From: Tsuneonella amylolytica
Lineage (GTDB): Bacteria; Pseudomonadota; Alphaproteobacteria; Sphingomonadales; Sphingomonadaceae
Length of the DNA: 64,000 nucleotides
Direction of reading: 5' to 3'
Assembly (NCBI RefSeq): GCF_003626915.1
Contig: NZ_CP032570.1
Coordinates: 2,045,001-2,109,000 of the forward strand
Program-made: the position numbers and the translations under genes
The notes under the pieces: model-generated
What the model was told of the DNA's origin: nothing
The model's input: only the letters and a program-made list of their open reading frames with translations
The model's database searches: none
In this document: piece after piece, positions 1 through 10,897 of the stretch
Layout: each line of letters starts with the position of its first letter
Numbering within the stretch: position 1 is the stretch's first letter

Positions 1-136
1 CTTCGTCCTTTCCAAAGAACACTGCCGTCGTCCTCATGTCCTTTCATCACTGGAAAATCACCGCGGGGTTTCTTCGCGTGTGACGCCTGAGCCGGCTCAC
101 GCCCCTCGCGGCCTATTGGCCGATCGGGTGCTGTGT
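1..136 (+). other. 16S-to-tRNA-Ile internal transcribed spacer (3' part)
   Basis: This stretch precedes tRNA-Ile in an rRNA operon, so it is the distal part of the 16S-23S spacer. The 16S gene itself would lie to the left of the window. I see no coding potential in it. Confidence 0.8.
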
Positions 137-213
<77 letters not shown>

Positions 214-227
214 CTCTTGTCGCTCAT

Positions 228-303
228 GGGGCCTTAGCTCAGCTGGGAGAGCACCTGCTTTGCAAGCAGGGGGTCATCGGTTCGATCCCGATAGGCTCCA
301 CCA
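228..303 (+). tRNA. tRNA-Ala (anticodon TGC)
   Basis: A 76-nt cloverleaf. The acceptor stem GGGGCCT pairs with AGGCTCC (one G-T wobble), the anticodon loop is TTTGCAA with anticodon TGC, and CCA is encoded. It is the second spacer tRNA, 14 nt after tRNA-Ile. Confidence 0.98.
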
Positions 304-552
304 GCGGCTTGACCAAGATTTCCAGGATGAAACGAAAAGCTATCCGGCTTCGGCCGGTAGTGGGTGGATCTGCCGCCCGCGTCTTTGACATTGTGAATGG
401 GTTTTTAATCGATGCCGTGGCGCATGACGCCGCAGGTCTACGGACGTGCGGTTTATGCGACACTTTACAGATGTAATATCTGGCTGAGATTATCCTCCGC
501 GCCATCGTGAGGCGTCAGGCATTATGCAGGCCTGTCGTTGATGGTGTGGATT
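304..552 (+). other. tRNA-Ala to 23S spacer of the rRNA operon
   Basis: Transcribed spacer between tRNA-Ala and the 23S gene. Its last part (526-546) is the left arm of the 23S processing stem. No open reading frame in it is credible; short frames on either strand overlap the structural RNA. Confidence 0.8.
526..546 (+). repeat. Left arm of 23S rRNA processing stem
   Basis: These 21 bases are the exact reverse complement of 3353-3373, on the other side of the 23S gene. The pairing continues with mismatches into the mature 5' and 3' ends. This is the long helix that flanks bacterial 23S rRNA and is cut by RNase III during maturation. Confidence 0.9.
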
Positions 553-3348
<2,796 letters not shown>

Positions 3349-3352
3349 ATTC

Positions 3353-3373
3353 CACCATCAACGACAGGCCTGC
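3353..3373 (+). repeat. Right arm of 23S rRNA processing stem
   Basis: Exact 21-base reverse complement of 526-546. Together the two arms form the precursor helix enclosing 23S rRNA. Confidence 0.9.
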
Positions 3374-3450
3374 GGGCTTGTCTGGAGGATTTCACAGCCA
3401 GACGCTCATCATACAACATGCATCGATTAAACCCCTTTCGCTGGCTCCAT

Positions 3451-3569
3451 TGCTTGGTGGCTATAGCGTCCGTGACCCACCCGATCCCATCTCGAACTCG
3501 GCCGTGAAACCGGACTGCGCCGATGGTACTAACGCTCAAGCGTTGGAAGAGTAGGTCGTCGCCAGGCAT
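3451..3569 (+). rRNA. rrf: 5S ribosomal RNA
   Basis: About 119 nt. The 5' end TGCTTGGTGGC pairs with the 3' end GCCAGGCA. Internal conserved 5S segments are present (GACCCACCCGATCCCATC, CGAACTCGG, and the GTAGGTCGTCGCCAGG end). It lies 102 nt after the 23S gene in the same operon. Confidence 0.96.
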
Positions 3570-3608
3570 TGCAGCCAGCGATAGCGGGATAACCCATTCA
3601 CGATTTCA

Positions 3609-3645
3609 GAAAGCCGCTGCCGGTGCAAACCGCGCGGCGGCTTTT
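3609..3645 (+). terminator. Hairpin with T-run after 5S rRNA
   Basis: AAAGCCGC and GCGGCTTT form a stem around a GC-rich loop, followed by TTTTT. It lies between 5S and tRNA-fMet, so it may be partly read through or may act as a processing hairpin. Confidence 0.6.
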
Positions 3646-3688
3646 TCGTCTGTTCTCGGCACGCCGGGGCGGACAAATCGTACGGTGC

Positions 3689-3765
<77 letters not shown>

Positions 3766-3774
3766 GTAACCTAC

Positions 3775-3809
3775 AAAGGCCCGTCGCTCTTTTCGAGTGA
3801 CGGGCCTTT
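3775..3809 (+). terminator. Rho-independent terminator of the rRNA operon
   Basis: A strong inverted repeat: the AAAGGCCCGTC arm and its complement GACGGGCCTTT, with a short T-rich loop. It starts 10 nt after tRNA-fMet and can act in both directions because of the flanking A and T runs. Confidence 0.88.
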
Positions 3810-3993
3810 GTGCGTTCTGGAAAGGCTTCGTAGCCGTCCGAACTACGAACCATTGTGCGATCAAACCCCGTTCCATTCGCTCGGCAGGGCCGGCACGAAG
3901 GACTCACTCGGCCCGTATTCGTCCTCCCCCGCTGGAACGCTGCCGATGGGCGAGGATTGGTTCCTCAAACCCTCCTCAATCAGGACTGCCCCG

Positions 3994-4449
3994 ATGCACT
4001 ACCTCCACACCATGCTCCGCGTCACCGACCCGGACGCCAGCCTGCGCTTTTTCGAATTGCTCGGTCTCAAGGAAACGCGGCGCTTCGACGTGGAGGCAGG
4101 GCGGTTCACGCTTATATTCCTAGCCGCCGACGAAGATCTGGCGGGGGAGGGCGAGCGTGCGCAGGCCGAAGTCGAGCTGACCTACAACTGGCCACCGCAA
4201 GACGGCTCGCCGGCGGAGGACTACACCGGCGGCCGCAACTTCGGGCATCTCGCGTACCGGGTCGAAGACATTTATGCGACGTGCCAGCGCCTGGCGGACG
4301 GGGGCGTGACGATCAATCGGCCCCCGCGCGACGGGCACATGGCGTTCGTTCGCTCGCCCGACGGGATCTCGATCGAGCTTTTGCAACAGGGCGAGCGGTT
4401 GGCGCCAGCCGAACCATGGGTTTCGATGCCCAATGTGGGCGAATGGTGA
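3994..4449 (+). CDS. gloA: Lactoylglutathione lyase (glyoxalase I)
   Basis: A 151-residue single-domain VOC protein that converts the hemithioacetal of methylglyoxal and glutathione to S-lactoylglutathione in the cytosol. The start is very close to E. coli GloA (LHTMLRV, residues 4-10), and the ELTYNW and GHLAYRV motifs are present. The four expected metal ligands are H5, E61, H85 and E128. The frame stays open upstream to 3739, but that part overlaps the tRNA-fMet 3' end and the terminator, so I chose ATG 3994, where similarity begins. It is monocistronic in appearance; the next gene starts 99 nt later. Confidence 0.93.
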   Translation: MHYLHTMLRVTDPDASLRFFELLGLKETRRFDVEAGRFTLIFLAADEDLAGEGERAQAEVELTYNWPPQDGSPAEDYTGGRNFGHLAYRVEDIYATCQRLADGGVTINRPPRDGHMAFVRSPDGISIELLQQGERLAPAEPWVSMPNVGEW

Positions 4450-4547
4450 GCCGGCAACGGGGGCTGCAGCGATGAACCGCCCCGCTAGTGGGTTGTCATG
4501 CGATATGCTTAACCGCTTCTTCCCGATTGAGAACGTATGAAACCGGT

Positions 4548-4931
4548 ATGACCGCCGAACGCCTGATCCTGATCGCCGATGATGAGCCGTTGCTCGTCGA
4601 ACTGCTCGAGTTCCGCTTGTCGGCGCGTGGCTACCGTACCGTGTCGGCAAACGACGGGCGCGAGGCCCTGGAAGCGCTCGCGGCCGACGAAAAACCCGAC
4701 GCCGTGGTGCTCGATGCCATGATGCCGGTGCATGACGGGTTCGAAGTCCTTCGCCGGATGCGGGCCGACCCCGCGACAAAGGACATTCCCGTCATCATGC
4801 TCACCGCCCGGCGCGGCGAGAAGGATGTCGTCGGTGCGCTGGAACTGGGCGCGAACGATTACCTGGTGAAACCTTTCATGCCCGAAGAACTCATGATCCG
4901 CCTCGCCCGCATGCTCGCGGTGCGCGCGTGA
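4548..4931 (+). CDS. Single-domain CheY-like response regulator
   Basis: 127 residues consisting only of a receiver domain. The acidic pair is D11/D12, the phospho-acceptor is D56 (in VVLDAMMP), followed by T86 and K108 (in LVKPF). There is no output domain. An upstream in-frame GTG at 4488 would add about 20 residues without similarity, so ATG 4548 is preferred. Its stop overlaps the GTG start of the next gene (GTGA at 4928-4931), so it is the first gene of a tightly coupled four-gene operon with an outer-membrane barrel, a HEAT protein and a glycosyltransferase. It probably controls the polysaccharide machinery by protein contact; the partner kinase is not in the window. Confidence 0.9.
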   Translation: MTAERLILIADDEPLLVELLEFRLSARGYRTVSANDGREALEALAADEKPDAVVLDAMMPVHDGFEVLRRMRADPATKDIPVIMLTARRGEKDVVGALELGANDYLVKPFMPEELMIRLARMLAVRA

Positions 4932-5938
4932 AGGCGCTTCTGGGCGCCTTCGCCCTCGGCACGGCTGCGATCGCCTCGCCGGGTCTCGCGCAGCAACAGA
5001 ACGACTACGAAGCCGGGGTCGCCGCGCGTCAGGCCGGGGATCCGGTCCGTGCCGAGGCACTGCTGGACCGCTGGATCGCGGCGCATCCGGCCGATGCCGA
5101 CGCGCTTGTTCAGCGTGGCTACGCGCGGCTTGCCCGGGGCGACCGGCGCGGGGCACAGGCAGACTTCCGCGCAACGCTGGCCATAGCCCCGGATTACGCC
5201 GACGCGCGCGACGGGCTTGCGAGAGCGCAGGCGGCCGATACCGATCGCGCACCGGCCACGCTTGCTCTCGAAGGCGCCTGGAGCGACCTGACCGGCAGCG
5301 CCCGCGACTGGCGGGAAGTCACGCTCGACGGGGAAACGTCCGTTTCCACACACACGCGCATCGGCGGCCGGGCAAGCTGGTACGAACGGTTCGGGCGCGA
5401 GGACGTCGAGCTCGTCGGCCGGGTTGGCCTGCACCCATCGCGCAACGTGTGGCTGCGTGCATTCGCGGGCGGCACGCCGAACGCGGACTTCCGGCCCGAA
5501 CTGGAGGCGGGGGCGGGCATCGACTACCGGCTCAAGCCCAGCGCGAACCCGACCGTGCTGACGTTCGATGCGAGCTGGCAGCGCTTCCCCTTGCAGGAGG
5601 TCGTCACCATCAATCCGGGCATCGTCCAGTATTTCGCCGGCGGTAAGGCGTGGGCTACGCTGCGCGGCATCGGGACAGTGGCCGATGGCGGACCGTTGCA
5701 GCTCGGCGCGCTCGGCCGCGTCGACTACGCGCCGCGCGATCGCGCCCGCATCTACGCGGGCATCGCCAACGGCCCGGACACCGATCTCGGCATCGTGACG
5801 CGGGTCACTTCGCTCTTCGGCGGCGGAGAAATGCCGCTGGCCGACACGTTCGCACTCACCGGCGGGCTGTCGCACGAGTGGCGGCAGGGCGGGGCGGAAC
5901 GCACCGAAGTTCGCGTAGGCGTGAAGGCGGCGTTCTGA
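4928..5938 (+). CDS. YaiO-family outer-membrane beta-barrel protein with TPR
   Basis: 336 residues from a GTG start that overlaps the preceding stop. Residues 1-21 form a Sec signal peptide (cleavage after AxA-like GLAQ). Residues about 25-105 are two to three TPR repeats (ARQAGDPVRAEALLDRWIAA, ARLARGDRRGAQADFRATLA). From about 110 to the end come alternating amphipathic beta strands ending in phenylalanine, as in outer-membrane barrels of the YaiO type. E. coli yaiO lies beside a family-2 glycosyltransferase (yaiP), as here. Inferred role: periplasmic scaffold plus outer-membrane exit channel for a polysaccharide made by the glycosyltransferase downstream. The family is recognised by architecture; the polymer is unknown. 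Confidence 0.8.
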   Translation: MKALLGAFALGTAAIASPGLAQQQNDYEAGVAARQAGDPVRAEALLDRWIAAHPADADALVQRGYARLARGDRRGAQADFRATLAIAPDYADARDGLARAQAADTDRAPATLALEGAWSDLTGSARDWREVTLDGETSVSTHTRIGGRASWYERFGREDVELVGRVGLHPSRNVWLRAFAGGTPNADFRPELEAGAGIDYRLKPSANPTVLTFDASWQRFPLQEVVTINPGIVQYFAGGKAWATLRGIGTVADGGPLQLGALGRVDYAPRDRARIYAGIANGPDTDLGIVTRVTSLFGGGEMPLADTFALTGGLSHEWRQGGAERTEVRVGVKAAF

Positions 5939-6963
5939 CCACGCTCGTCGCCCTGTGGAACTTCAGCCTCGCGCTGTGCGGAGTGGCGTTGCTTGCGCTG
6001 CTGGCGCTGCTGATCGGCCGTGCAATCTCCGGTGCCCGGACGGACCGCCGGGCGGAGGAACGCCGGCGGCTGTCGCGTTTGCTTCTCGAAGGCGGCGACA
6101 TCGGCCGGCCCGACAGCGCCCTGGCCCGCACCGAAGCGGTTCGCCTGACGATCGAATTGACCGAACTCGTGCGCGGCTCCGATCGCGAGGCGCTCCTCGC
6201 CAACGCCGAGCGGTTGGGCGTGGTCGAGGTCCTGCGCAAACGTCTCAAGAGCCGAACGCCGCAGGATCGCCTGATGGCATCCGAAGCGCTCGCCATGTTT
6301 CCGGGCGAGGCAGACGCGGTGACCGCCATGCTCGACGACCGCAACCCCGACGTCCGGCTCGGCGCCGCACTGGCGCTGGCGCAGAACCAAGTGGCGCCTC
6401 CGGCCGCCGAACTCGTCCGCAAGCTGGGGTTGGGCACCACCGAACGCTCGCTGCTGGTCGTTTCGCTCATGCGCGATCTGGTCGAAAGCGATCCGGAAGG
6501 GGTGGAGGCCATGCTCTACGACCCCGCGCTGCCCGATTCCGCCAAGCTTGCCGCGACCGACGCGCTCGCGGCCAGCGGCCGGGTCGAGCACGCCCCCCTC
6601 GTCGCATGGATGGCCGACGCCGCGACCGAGGACAGCGCGTTGCAGCCGCGCATCTATCGCGCATTGGGGCGCATCGGGCATCCCGGCGGCCATGCGGCGA
6701 TCCGGCGCGGGCTCGACAGCCCCTGGTGGCAGGCCCGTGCTGCCGCAGCGGAAGCTGCCGGCAAGTCGGGCATGGTGGCTGCGTGCGACAAGCTGGGCGA
6801 GCTGCTTGGCGACCCGGAGTGGTGGGTCCGTTTCCGGGCGGGGGAGGCGCTGTCCCATCTCGGCCGGTCGGGCAGGAACGCGCTGCACTATGCCCTCGAG
6901 GACGGCAGCGACCTGGCGCGCGAAGCCGCGAAGCAGACGTTGGCCGAGCGGGGGCTGGCGTGA
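5935..6963 (+). CDS. Membrane-anchored HEAT-repeat protein
   Basis: About 342 residues. A hydrophobic helix at residues about 4-30 anchors it in the inner membrane. A basic linker and a series of HEAT/Armadillo-like helical pairs then run to the end (segments with DRLMASEALAMF, DVRLGAALALA, WWQARAAAAEAAG, WWVRFRAGEALSHLG). The only start that keeps the transmembrane helix and matches the operon style is CTG at 5935, overlapping the upstream TGA as CTGA; in-frame GTG/TTG codons further in would cut the helix. HEAT repeats bind other proteins, so it may tie the response regulator or the barrel to the synthase. It overlaps the glycosyltransferase start by GTGA. Confidence 0.75.
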   Translation: MTTLVALWNFSLALCGVALLALLALLIGRAISGARTDRRAEERRRLSRLLLEGGDIGRPDSALARTEAVRLTIELTELVRGSDREALLANAERLGVVEVLRKRLKSRTPQDRLMASEALAMFPGEADAVTAMLDDRNPDVRLGAALALAQNQVAPPAAELVRKLGLGTTERSLLVVSLMRDLVESDPEGVEAMLYDPALPDSAKLAATDALAASGRVEHAPLVAWMADAATEDSALQPRIYRALGRIGHPGGHAAIRRGLDSPWWQARAAAAEAAGKSGMVAACDKLGELLGDPEWWVRFRAGEALSHLGRSGRNALHYALEDGSDLAREAAKQTLAERGLA

Positions 6964-8405
6964 GTTTCGAATACGCCGAATGGGCGAAGCAGTGGATGCT
7001 CGACGGGGCGCAGTGGATCGCCGCGGTCGTGATCTTCACCGGCCTCGCTCAGATCGCCTTCTACATCGTCCAGCTCGTGTTTGCCGCATTCGCGCTGTCA
7101 AACCGCCCGCCGGTGCCGCGCGGGGCGACCTTGTGGCGCCGCTATTCGGACCAGGCGCCGCCGATCGCCGTGCTGGCGCCCGCTTACAACGAGGAGCTGA
7201 CGGTCGTCGAAAGCGTCCGTTCGCTTCTCGCGCTGCAATATCCCGATTTCGAGGTGCTGCTGATCAACGACGGATCGAAGGACGGCACGCTGGCCCGGGT
7301 CATCGCCGAGTTCGGCCTCGAGAAGGTCGACAGGTTCATCGACAGCGGCGTGACCCACCAGCCCATCCGCGGGTTCTACGCCAGCCCCCGCCAGCCGCGC
7401 CTGCTGGTCATCGACAAGGAAAACGGCGGCAAGTCGGACGCGCTCAACGCGGGCATCAACGCTTGCCGCGCCAGCCTCGTCTGTGCGATCGACGCCGACT
7501 CCATCCTCGAATCCGATGCCCTCCTGCGCGTGGTGCGCCCGTTCATCGACGAGCCCGAACTGACCGTGGCCGCCGGCGGCACGATCCGCATCGCCAACGG
7601 CTGCACGATCGACAGCGGGCGCGTGACCCATGTGCGCCTGCCGACCAACTTCTTCGCGCTCGTCCAGATCATGGAATACCTGCGCGCGTTCCTGATGGCC
7701 CGCCTGGCACTCGGCAGGATGCAGGTCTTGACGGTGATTTCGGGAGCGTTCGGGCTGTTCCGCCGGCAACGCGTGGTGGAGGTCGGCGGCTACAGCCACG
7801 GCACGGTGGGCGAGGACATGGATCTCGTCCTCAAGCTTCACCGCCACATGCGCGATCTCAAGCTCGACTACCGGATCGAGTTCATCGCCGAGCCGGTCTG
7901 CTGGACCGAATGCCCGGAAGACGCGAGGGTCCTCGGCCGCCAGCGCAGCCGGTGGCAGCGCGGCTCGCTCGAATGCTTCGTCCGGCACAAGACGATGTGC
8001 CTCAACCCGCGCTACGGCCGGATCGGCATTGTCGGGTTCTTCCAGATCCTGTTGGTCGACGTGGTCGGCCCGCTGGTCGAGGTGTTGGGCTACCTGCTCA
8101 TCCCCCTGCTTTGGGCGCTGAAGCTGTTAGCGTGGCCGTGGCTGCTCGCCTTTCTCGCCGCGACCTTCACGTTCGGCATCTTCGTATCGGCGGCAACGCT
8201 GATCCTCGAGGAGGTGCAACTCCGCCGCTTTCCGCGCGCCCGCGAACTCGCGATCCTCGCGCTGATCGCGGTGATCGAGAACTTCGGCTATCGCCAGCTG
8301 TCGAACTTCTGGCGGCTGCAGGGCTGGTGGCAGTTCGTCCGCAAGCAGCAGAGCTGGGGCACGATGACCCGCAAGGGCTTCGGCGGGGCGACCGGCGCCA
8401 CCTAG
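6960..8405 (+). CDS. Processive family-2 glycosyltransferase, membrane-bound
   Basis: 481 residues from a GTG start overlapping the previous stop. One membrane helix near residues 15-45 is followed by a cytosolic GT-A domain with the nucleotide-sugar motifs NDGS, DAD (DADS), the GED acidic motif (VGEDMD) and QRSRW (the Q/RxxRW processivity motif). Three to four hydrophobic segments fill the C-terminal third. This is the plan of PgaC/BcsA/HasA-like synthases that polymerise and move a polysaccharide across the inner membrane. No PilZ domain is visible, so c-di-GMP control is not suggested by the sequence. With the YaiO-like barrel and HEAT protein it should form a small secretion complex. Confidence 0.85.
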   Translation: MSFEYAEWAKQWMLDGAQWIAAVVIFTGLAQIAFYIVQLVFAAFALSNRPPVPRGATLWRRYSDQAPPIAVLAPAYNEELTVVESVRSLLALQYPDFEVLLINDGSKDGTLARVIAEFGLEKVDRFIDSGVTHQPIRGFYASPRQPRLLVIDKENGGKSDALNAGINACRASLVCAIDADSILESDALLRVVRPFIDEPELTVAAGGTIRIANGCTIDSGRVTHVRLPTNFFALVQIMEYLRAFLMARLALGRMQVLTVISGAFGLFRRQRVVEVGGYSHGTVGEDMDLVLKLHRHMRDLKLDYRIEFIAEPVCWTECPEDARVLGRQRSRWQRGSLECFVRHKTMCLNPRYGRIGIVGFFQILLVDVVGPLVEVLGYLLIPLLWALKLLAWPWLLAFLAATFTFGIFVSAATLILEEVQLRRFPRARELAILALIAVIENFGYRQLSNFWRLQGWWQFVRKQQSWGTMTRKGFGGATGAT

Positions 8406-8458
8406 ACAAGCCCGCCCGCTTGCGCGACGATGCGGGAAACGTGGCGAGGATACGGGCG

Positions 8459-9268
8459 ATGCAGATGCGCGAAAACGACCGGGTGCGGATCGAACTGGGC
8501 GAAGACGGCGTGGCGCAGGTTCGCCTGACCCGCGCGGAGAAGATGAACGCGCTCGACGGCGAGATGTTCGACCGCCTGATCGAAGCAGGCCAAGCGCTCC
8601 ATGACATGAAGGGACTGCGCGCCGTCGTTCTATCGGGTGAGGGCCGCGCGTTCTGCGCGGGGCTCGACCTTGCCAGCTTCGGCGGCGGCCGCGACCGCAG
8701 CCAGGAACCGCCGCTCACCGAGCGGACCTACGGGAACGCCAACCGCGCGCAGCAGGTCGCGATGCAGTGGCGCAAGTTGCCGGTTCCCGTCGTCGCGGCC
8801 GTCCACGGTGTCTGCTTCGGCGGCGGGCTGCAGATCGCCAGCGGTGCCGACATCCGGGTGGTCGCGCCCGATACCCGCATGGCGGTGATGGAAATGAAGT
8901 GGGGCCTCGTCCCCGACATGGGCGGCATCGCGCTGTGGCGCGGCCTGGTGCGCGACGATGTCCTGCGCGAGCTGACCTACACCAACCGCGAGTTCTCCGG
9001 CGAGGAAGCGCACGCGATTGGGCTCGCGACCTATGTGGAGGCGGACCCTCACGCCCGGGCGACCGAGATCGCCGCCACTATCGCCGACCGCAACCCCCAC
9101 GCGATGCGCGGGGCCAAGCGACTGATCAACGCGATGGCCGACAAGTCGACCGACGACCTGCTGATGGATGAGAGCCTCGAACAGCACCCTCTGCTCGGCT
9201 CGAAGAATCAGATGGAAGCGGTCATGGCCGGCATGCAGAAGCGCAAGGCGGCGTACGAGGACGTCTAG
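8459..9268 (+). CDS. Crotonase/enoyl-CoA hydratase family protein
   Basis: 269 residues. The oxyanion-hole segments are clear: FCAGLDLASF around residue 62 and GVCFGGGLQIA around residue 120. The MEMKWGLVPDMGG block carries the position of the second catalytic region. The family hydrates, isomerises or hydrolyses acyl-CoA; the exact reaction cannot be read here. An alternative ATG lies at 8465. It is convergent with the thioesterase, which ends immediately next to it (9268/9269), and both may act in fatty-acid or aromatic acyl-CoA breakdown. Confidence 0.85.
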   Translation: MQMRENDRVRIELGEDGVAQVRLTRAEKMNALDGEMFDRLIEAGQALHDMKGLRAVVLSGEGRAFCAGLDLASFGGGRDRSQEPPLTERTYGNANRAQQVAMQWRKLPVPVVAAVHGVCFGGGLQIASGADIRVVAPDTRMAVMEMKWGLVPDMGGIALWRGLVRDDVLRELTYTNREFSGEEAHAIGLATYVEADPHARATEIAATIADRNPHAMRGAKRLINAMADKSTDDLLMDESLEQHPLLGSKNQMEAVMAGMQKRKAAYEDV

Positions 9269-10045
9269 TTAGCCGAAGATCGCTGCCGCCTGCATGCCCG
9301 CCAGCACCTGTTCGCCGTCGGCGTTCCATAGGCGCAGGCGTTCGCTGGAATAACCGTGGTCCGCATGGTCGCTCGCCGCCTCGGCCATGAACCAGCCGTC
9401 GCGCGTGCGCGCTTCGGGATCGAGCAGGTTGAAGCTCCAGTTGATGCTGGAAAGCGGACCCTGCCGCTGCATTACGCGCATCGACCCCGGCGGCAAGGCA
9501 TCCCCCAGCACGATCGCCTGCGTCACGGGATCGAGCCCTTCACGATCTTTCAGCCGCACCCATCGGCGCACGATCGGTACGCCTTTCCCCGTCTCGTCCT
9601 GCGCGCGGCGGATTTCCATGTTGCTGGTGAAGAAGTTGGGATTGTTCATCCCCACGTCTTCGTTCTCTTCGGGCGCGCCGGGCCAGGGATCGGCCTTACC
9701 GGCGGGGTGGACGGCGTTGGGCTCGCGGCTCTCGCCGAACAGCATCAGCGCAGTCAGCGCGAGCTTGTCGTCGCTTGCGATGTCGCATCGTACCTGGGTG
9801 ACGTTGCGGCCCTGCCGGACCATCTCGACCGAGAACACGAGGTTCGCGCCCACGGGCGCGACGAAGCCGACCTGCGCGGCGCGGAACGGGGGCAGGTCCG
9901 GCATCGCCTTGCGGATACCCTCGAGCGCGAGCGCCGCCGACGCGCCGCCGAACAGCGTGCGCCCCTGCATCCAGCGGTCGGCGCCGGGAATGGTGACCGG
10001 GCGGCTGTCCGCGGGCACTGCCGCGACGAGTTCGGAGAATCGCAT
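9269..10045 (-). CDS. Acyl-CoA thioesterase (double hot-dog, TesB-like)
   Basis: 258 residues with two hot-dog halves. The N-terminal half has WMQGRTLFGGASAALAL and the C-terminal half ends with the WFMAEAASDHADHGYSSERLRLW block typical of thioesterase-family (4HBT_3) proteins. It would hydrolyse acyl-CoA esters in the cytosol. It runs toward the crotonase with no gap, so the two genes end tail to tail. The substrate chain length is not evident. Confidence 0.82.
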   Translation of the reverse strand: MRFSELVAAVPADSRPVTIPGADRWMQGRTLFGGASAALALEGIRKAMPDLPPFRAAQVGFVAPVGANLVFSVEMVRQGRNVTQVRCDIASDDKLALTALMLFGESREPNAVHPAGKADPWPGAPEENEDVGMNNPNFFTSNMEIRRAQDETGKGVPIVRRWVRLKDREGLDPVTQAIVLGDALPPGSMRVMQRQGPLSSINWSFNLLDPEARTRDGWFMAEAASDHADHGYSSERLRLWNADGEQVLAGMQAAAIFG

Positions 10046-10166
10046 GGCCCTGCCTTAGCGAGCGCCGGCCGCATGGCAAACGGCAAGCTTTTGCACGATT
10101 GCATGGCGTGCGCCGACCGGCTAGGGGGCCGCTTCCCCTTGCGGACACGCGCCGCCGGGGGAACGA

Positions 10167-10240
10167 GGCCCGATGGCGGAGTGGTTACGCAGAGGACTGC
10201 AAATCCTTGCACGCCGGTTCGATTCCGGCTCGGGCCTCCA
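10167..10240 (+). tRNA. tRNA-Cys (anticodon GCA)
   Basis: A 74-nt cloverleaf. The acceptor GGCCCGA pairs with TCGGGCC, the discriminator is U as in nearly all tRNA-Cys, and CCA is encoded. The anticodon loop is CTGCAAA. Confidence 0.96.
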
Positions 10241-10302
10241 TTCTTTTGCGGTTCGCGACGGATTGCAGCCCCGCTGCTCTGTCGATATGAGGCCGCCGGA
10301 AT

Positions 10303-10378
10303 GCCGCTTTAGCTCAGTTGGTAGAGCACATCATTCGTAATGATGGGGTCACAGGTTCGAGTCCTGTAAGCGGCACCA
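10303..10378 (+). tRNA. tRNA-Thr (anticodon CGT), island integration site
   Basis: A 76-nt cloverleaf. The acceptor GCCGCTT pairs with AAGCGGC, the anticodon loop is TTCGTAA and CCA is encoded. The gene is intact. Its last 45 bases, from the anticodon loop to CCA, are repeated exactly at 24714-24758, so this is the attachment site of the genomic island that follows. Confidence 0.97.
10334..10378 (+). repeat. attL: 45-bp direct repeat inside tRNA-Thr
   Basis: Identical to 24714-24758, with mismatches immediately on both sides. It runs from the anticodon loop to the CCA end, the usual crossover segment for tRNA-targeting tyrosine integrases. Confidence 0.95.
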
Positions 10379-10823
10379 GCCTTTCAACAAACAAATCCGG
10401 CGGGTTGGGCGCAACGGCCTTTCGGCTGAGAGCGCTGCTTGGGTCCTGTTTGGGGCGCTTTGAGTAGGAAATTAGGCCTGCCCACGTAGTGCCCACTTTG
10501 ACATACAGTCGATATCCCCAAAGATACGAACTCATTGAGCTTCAAGGCCTGTGGGGCAGTTTGCAGATCACTTCCGCACGACATCCCACGGTTAACCTAC
10601 ATTCACGCGAAGAAGTTGGACGGCTGGCAATGGGCCGGTTGCGGACTGACAGGTTACGGCACTTGAACGAGCGGATCGGACACCATCCTATTCTCAGTTG
10701 ACGGCGAGACTTGACCGTCAGCAGTCAGCGCATTTTCAGCGTGAGAGCCGGCAAACCCAAACTTCAGACGGTCTGGGCGTTGGTGTCGAAAAGGATTGGA
10801 AATGACGTTAACCTAGATCTTGA
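10379..10823 (+). other. Island left end, no convincing gene
   Basis: About 445 bp between the tRNA and the operator region of the large HTH protein. Short frames exist on both strands (for example 10489-10701), but none has a ribosome binding site, composition or features that support coding. Integrase arm-type sites could lie here, but I cannot identify them. Confidence 0.6.
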
Positions 10824-10897
10824 TGTAGCGTGTAGCGTGTAGCGCGTCGCACTACATTACCATTGATATGCGTGGTGTAGCGTGATACACTACACGT
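10824..10897 (+). promoter_or_regulatory. Autoregulated leaderless promoter with two operators
   Basis: Two palindromes of the form TGTAG-N9-CTACA lie at 10838-10856 and 10876-10894, agreeing also in most spacer bases. Three tandem copies of TGTAGCG (10824-10844) lead into the first. A sigma70-type promoter, TTGATA (10863-10868), 17 bp, TACACT (10886-10891), has its -10 inside the second palindrome. Transcription would start at about the A of the ATG at 10898, giving a leaderless mRNA. The obvious ligand is the HTH domain at the N-terminus of the encoded protein. The sequences are seen; binding is inferred. Confidence 0.75.

Noticed and set aside
6548-9268. 906-codon frame running through three genes
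   Set aside because: Only its last 269 codons (from 8459) encode a real protein, the crotonase; the rest is a shadow of the HEAT and glycosyltransferase genes.
10314-10535. Small minus-strand gene over tRNA-Thr
   Set aside because: It overlaps the tRNA almost completely; its C-terminal residues are the familiar false translation of a tRNA antisense strand.
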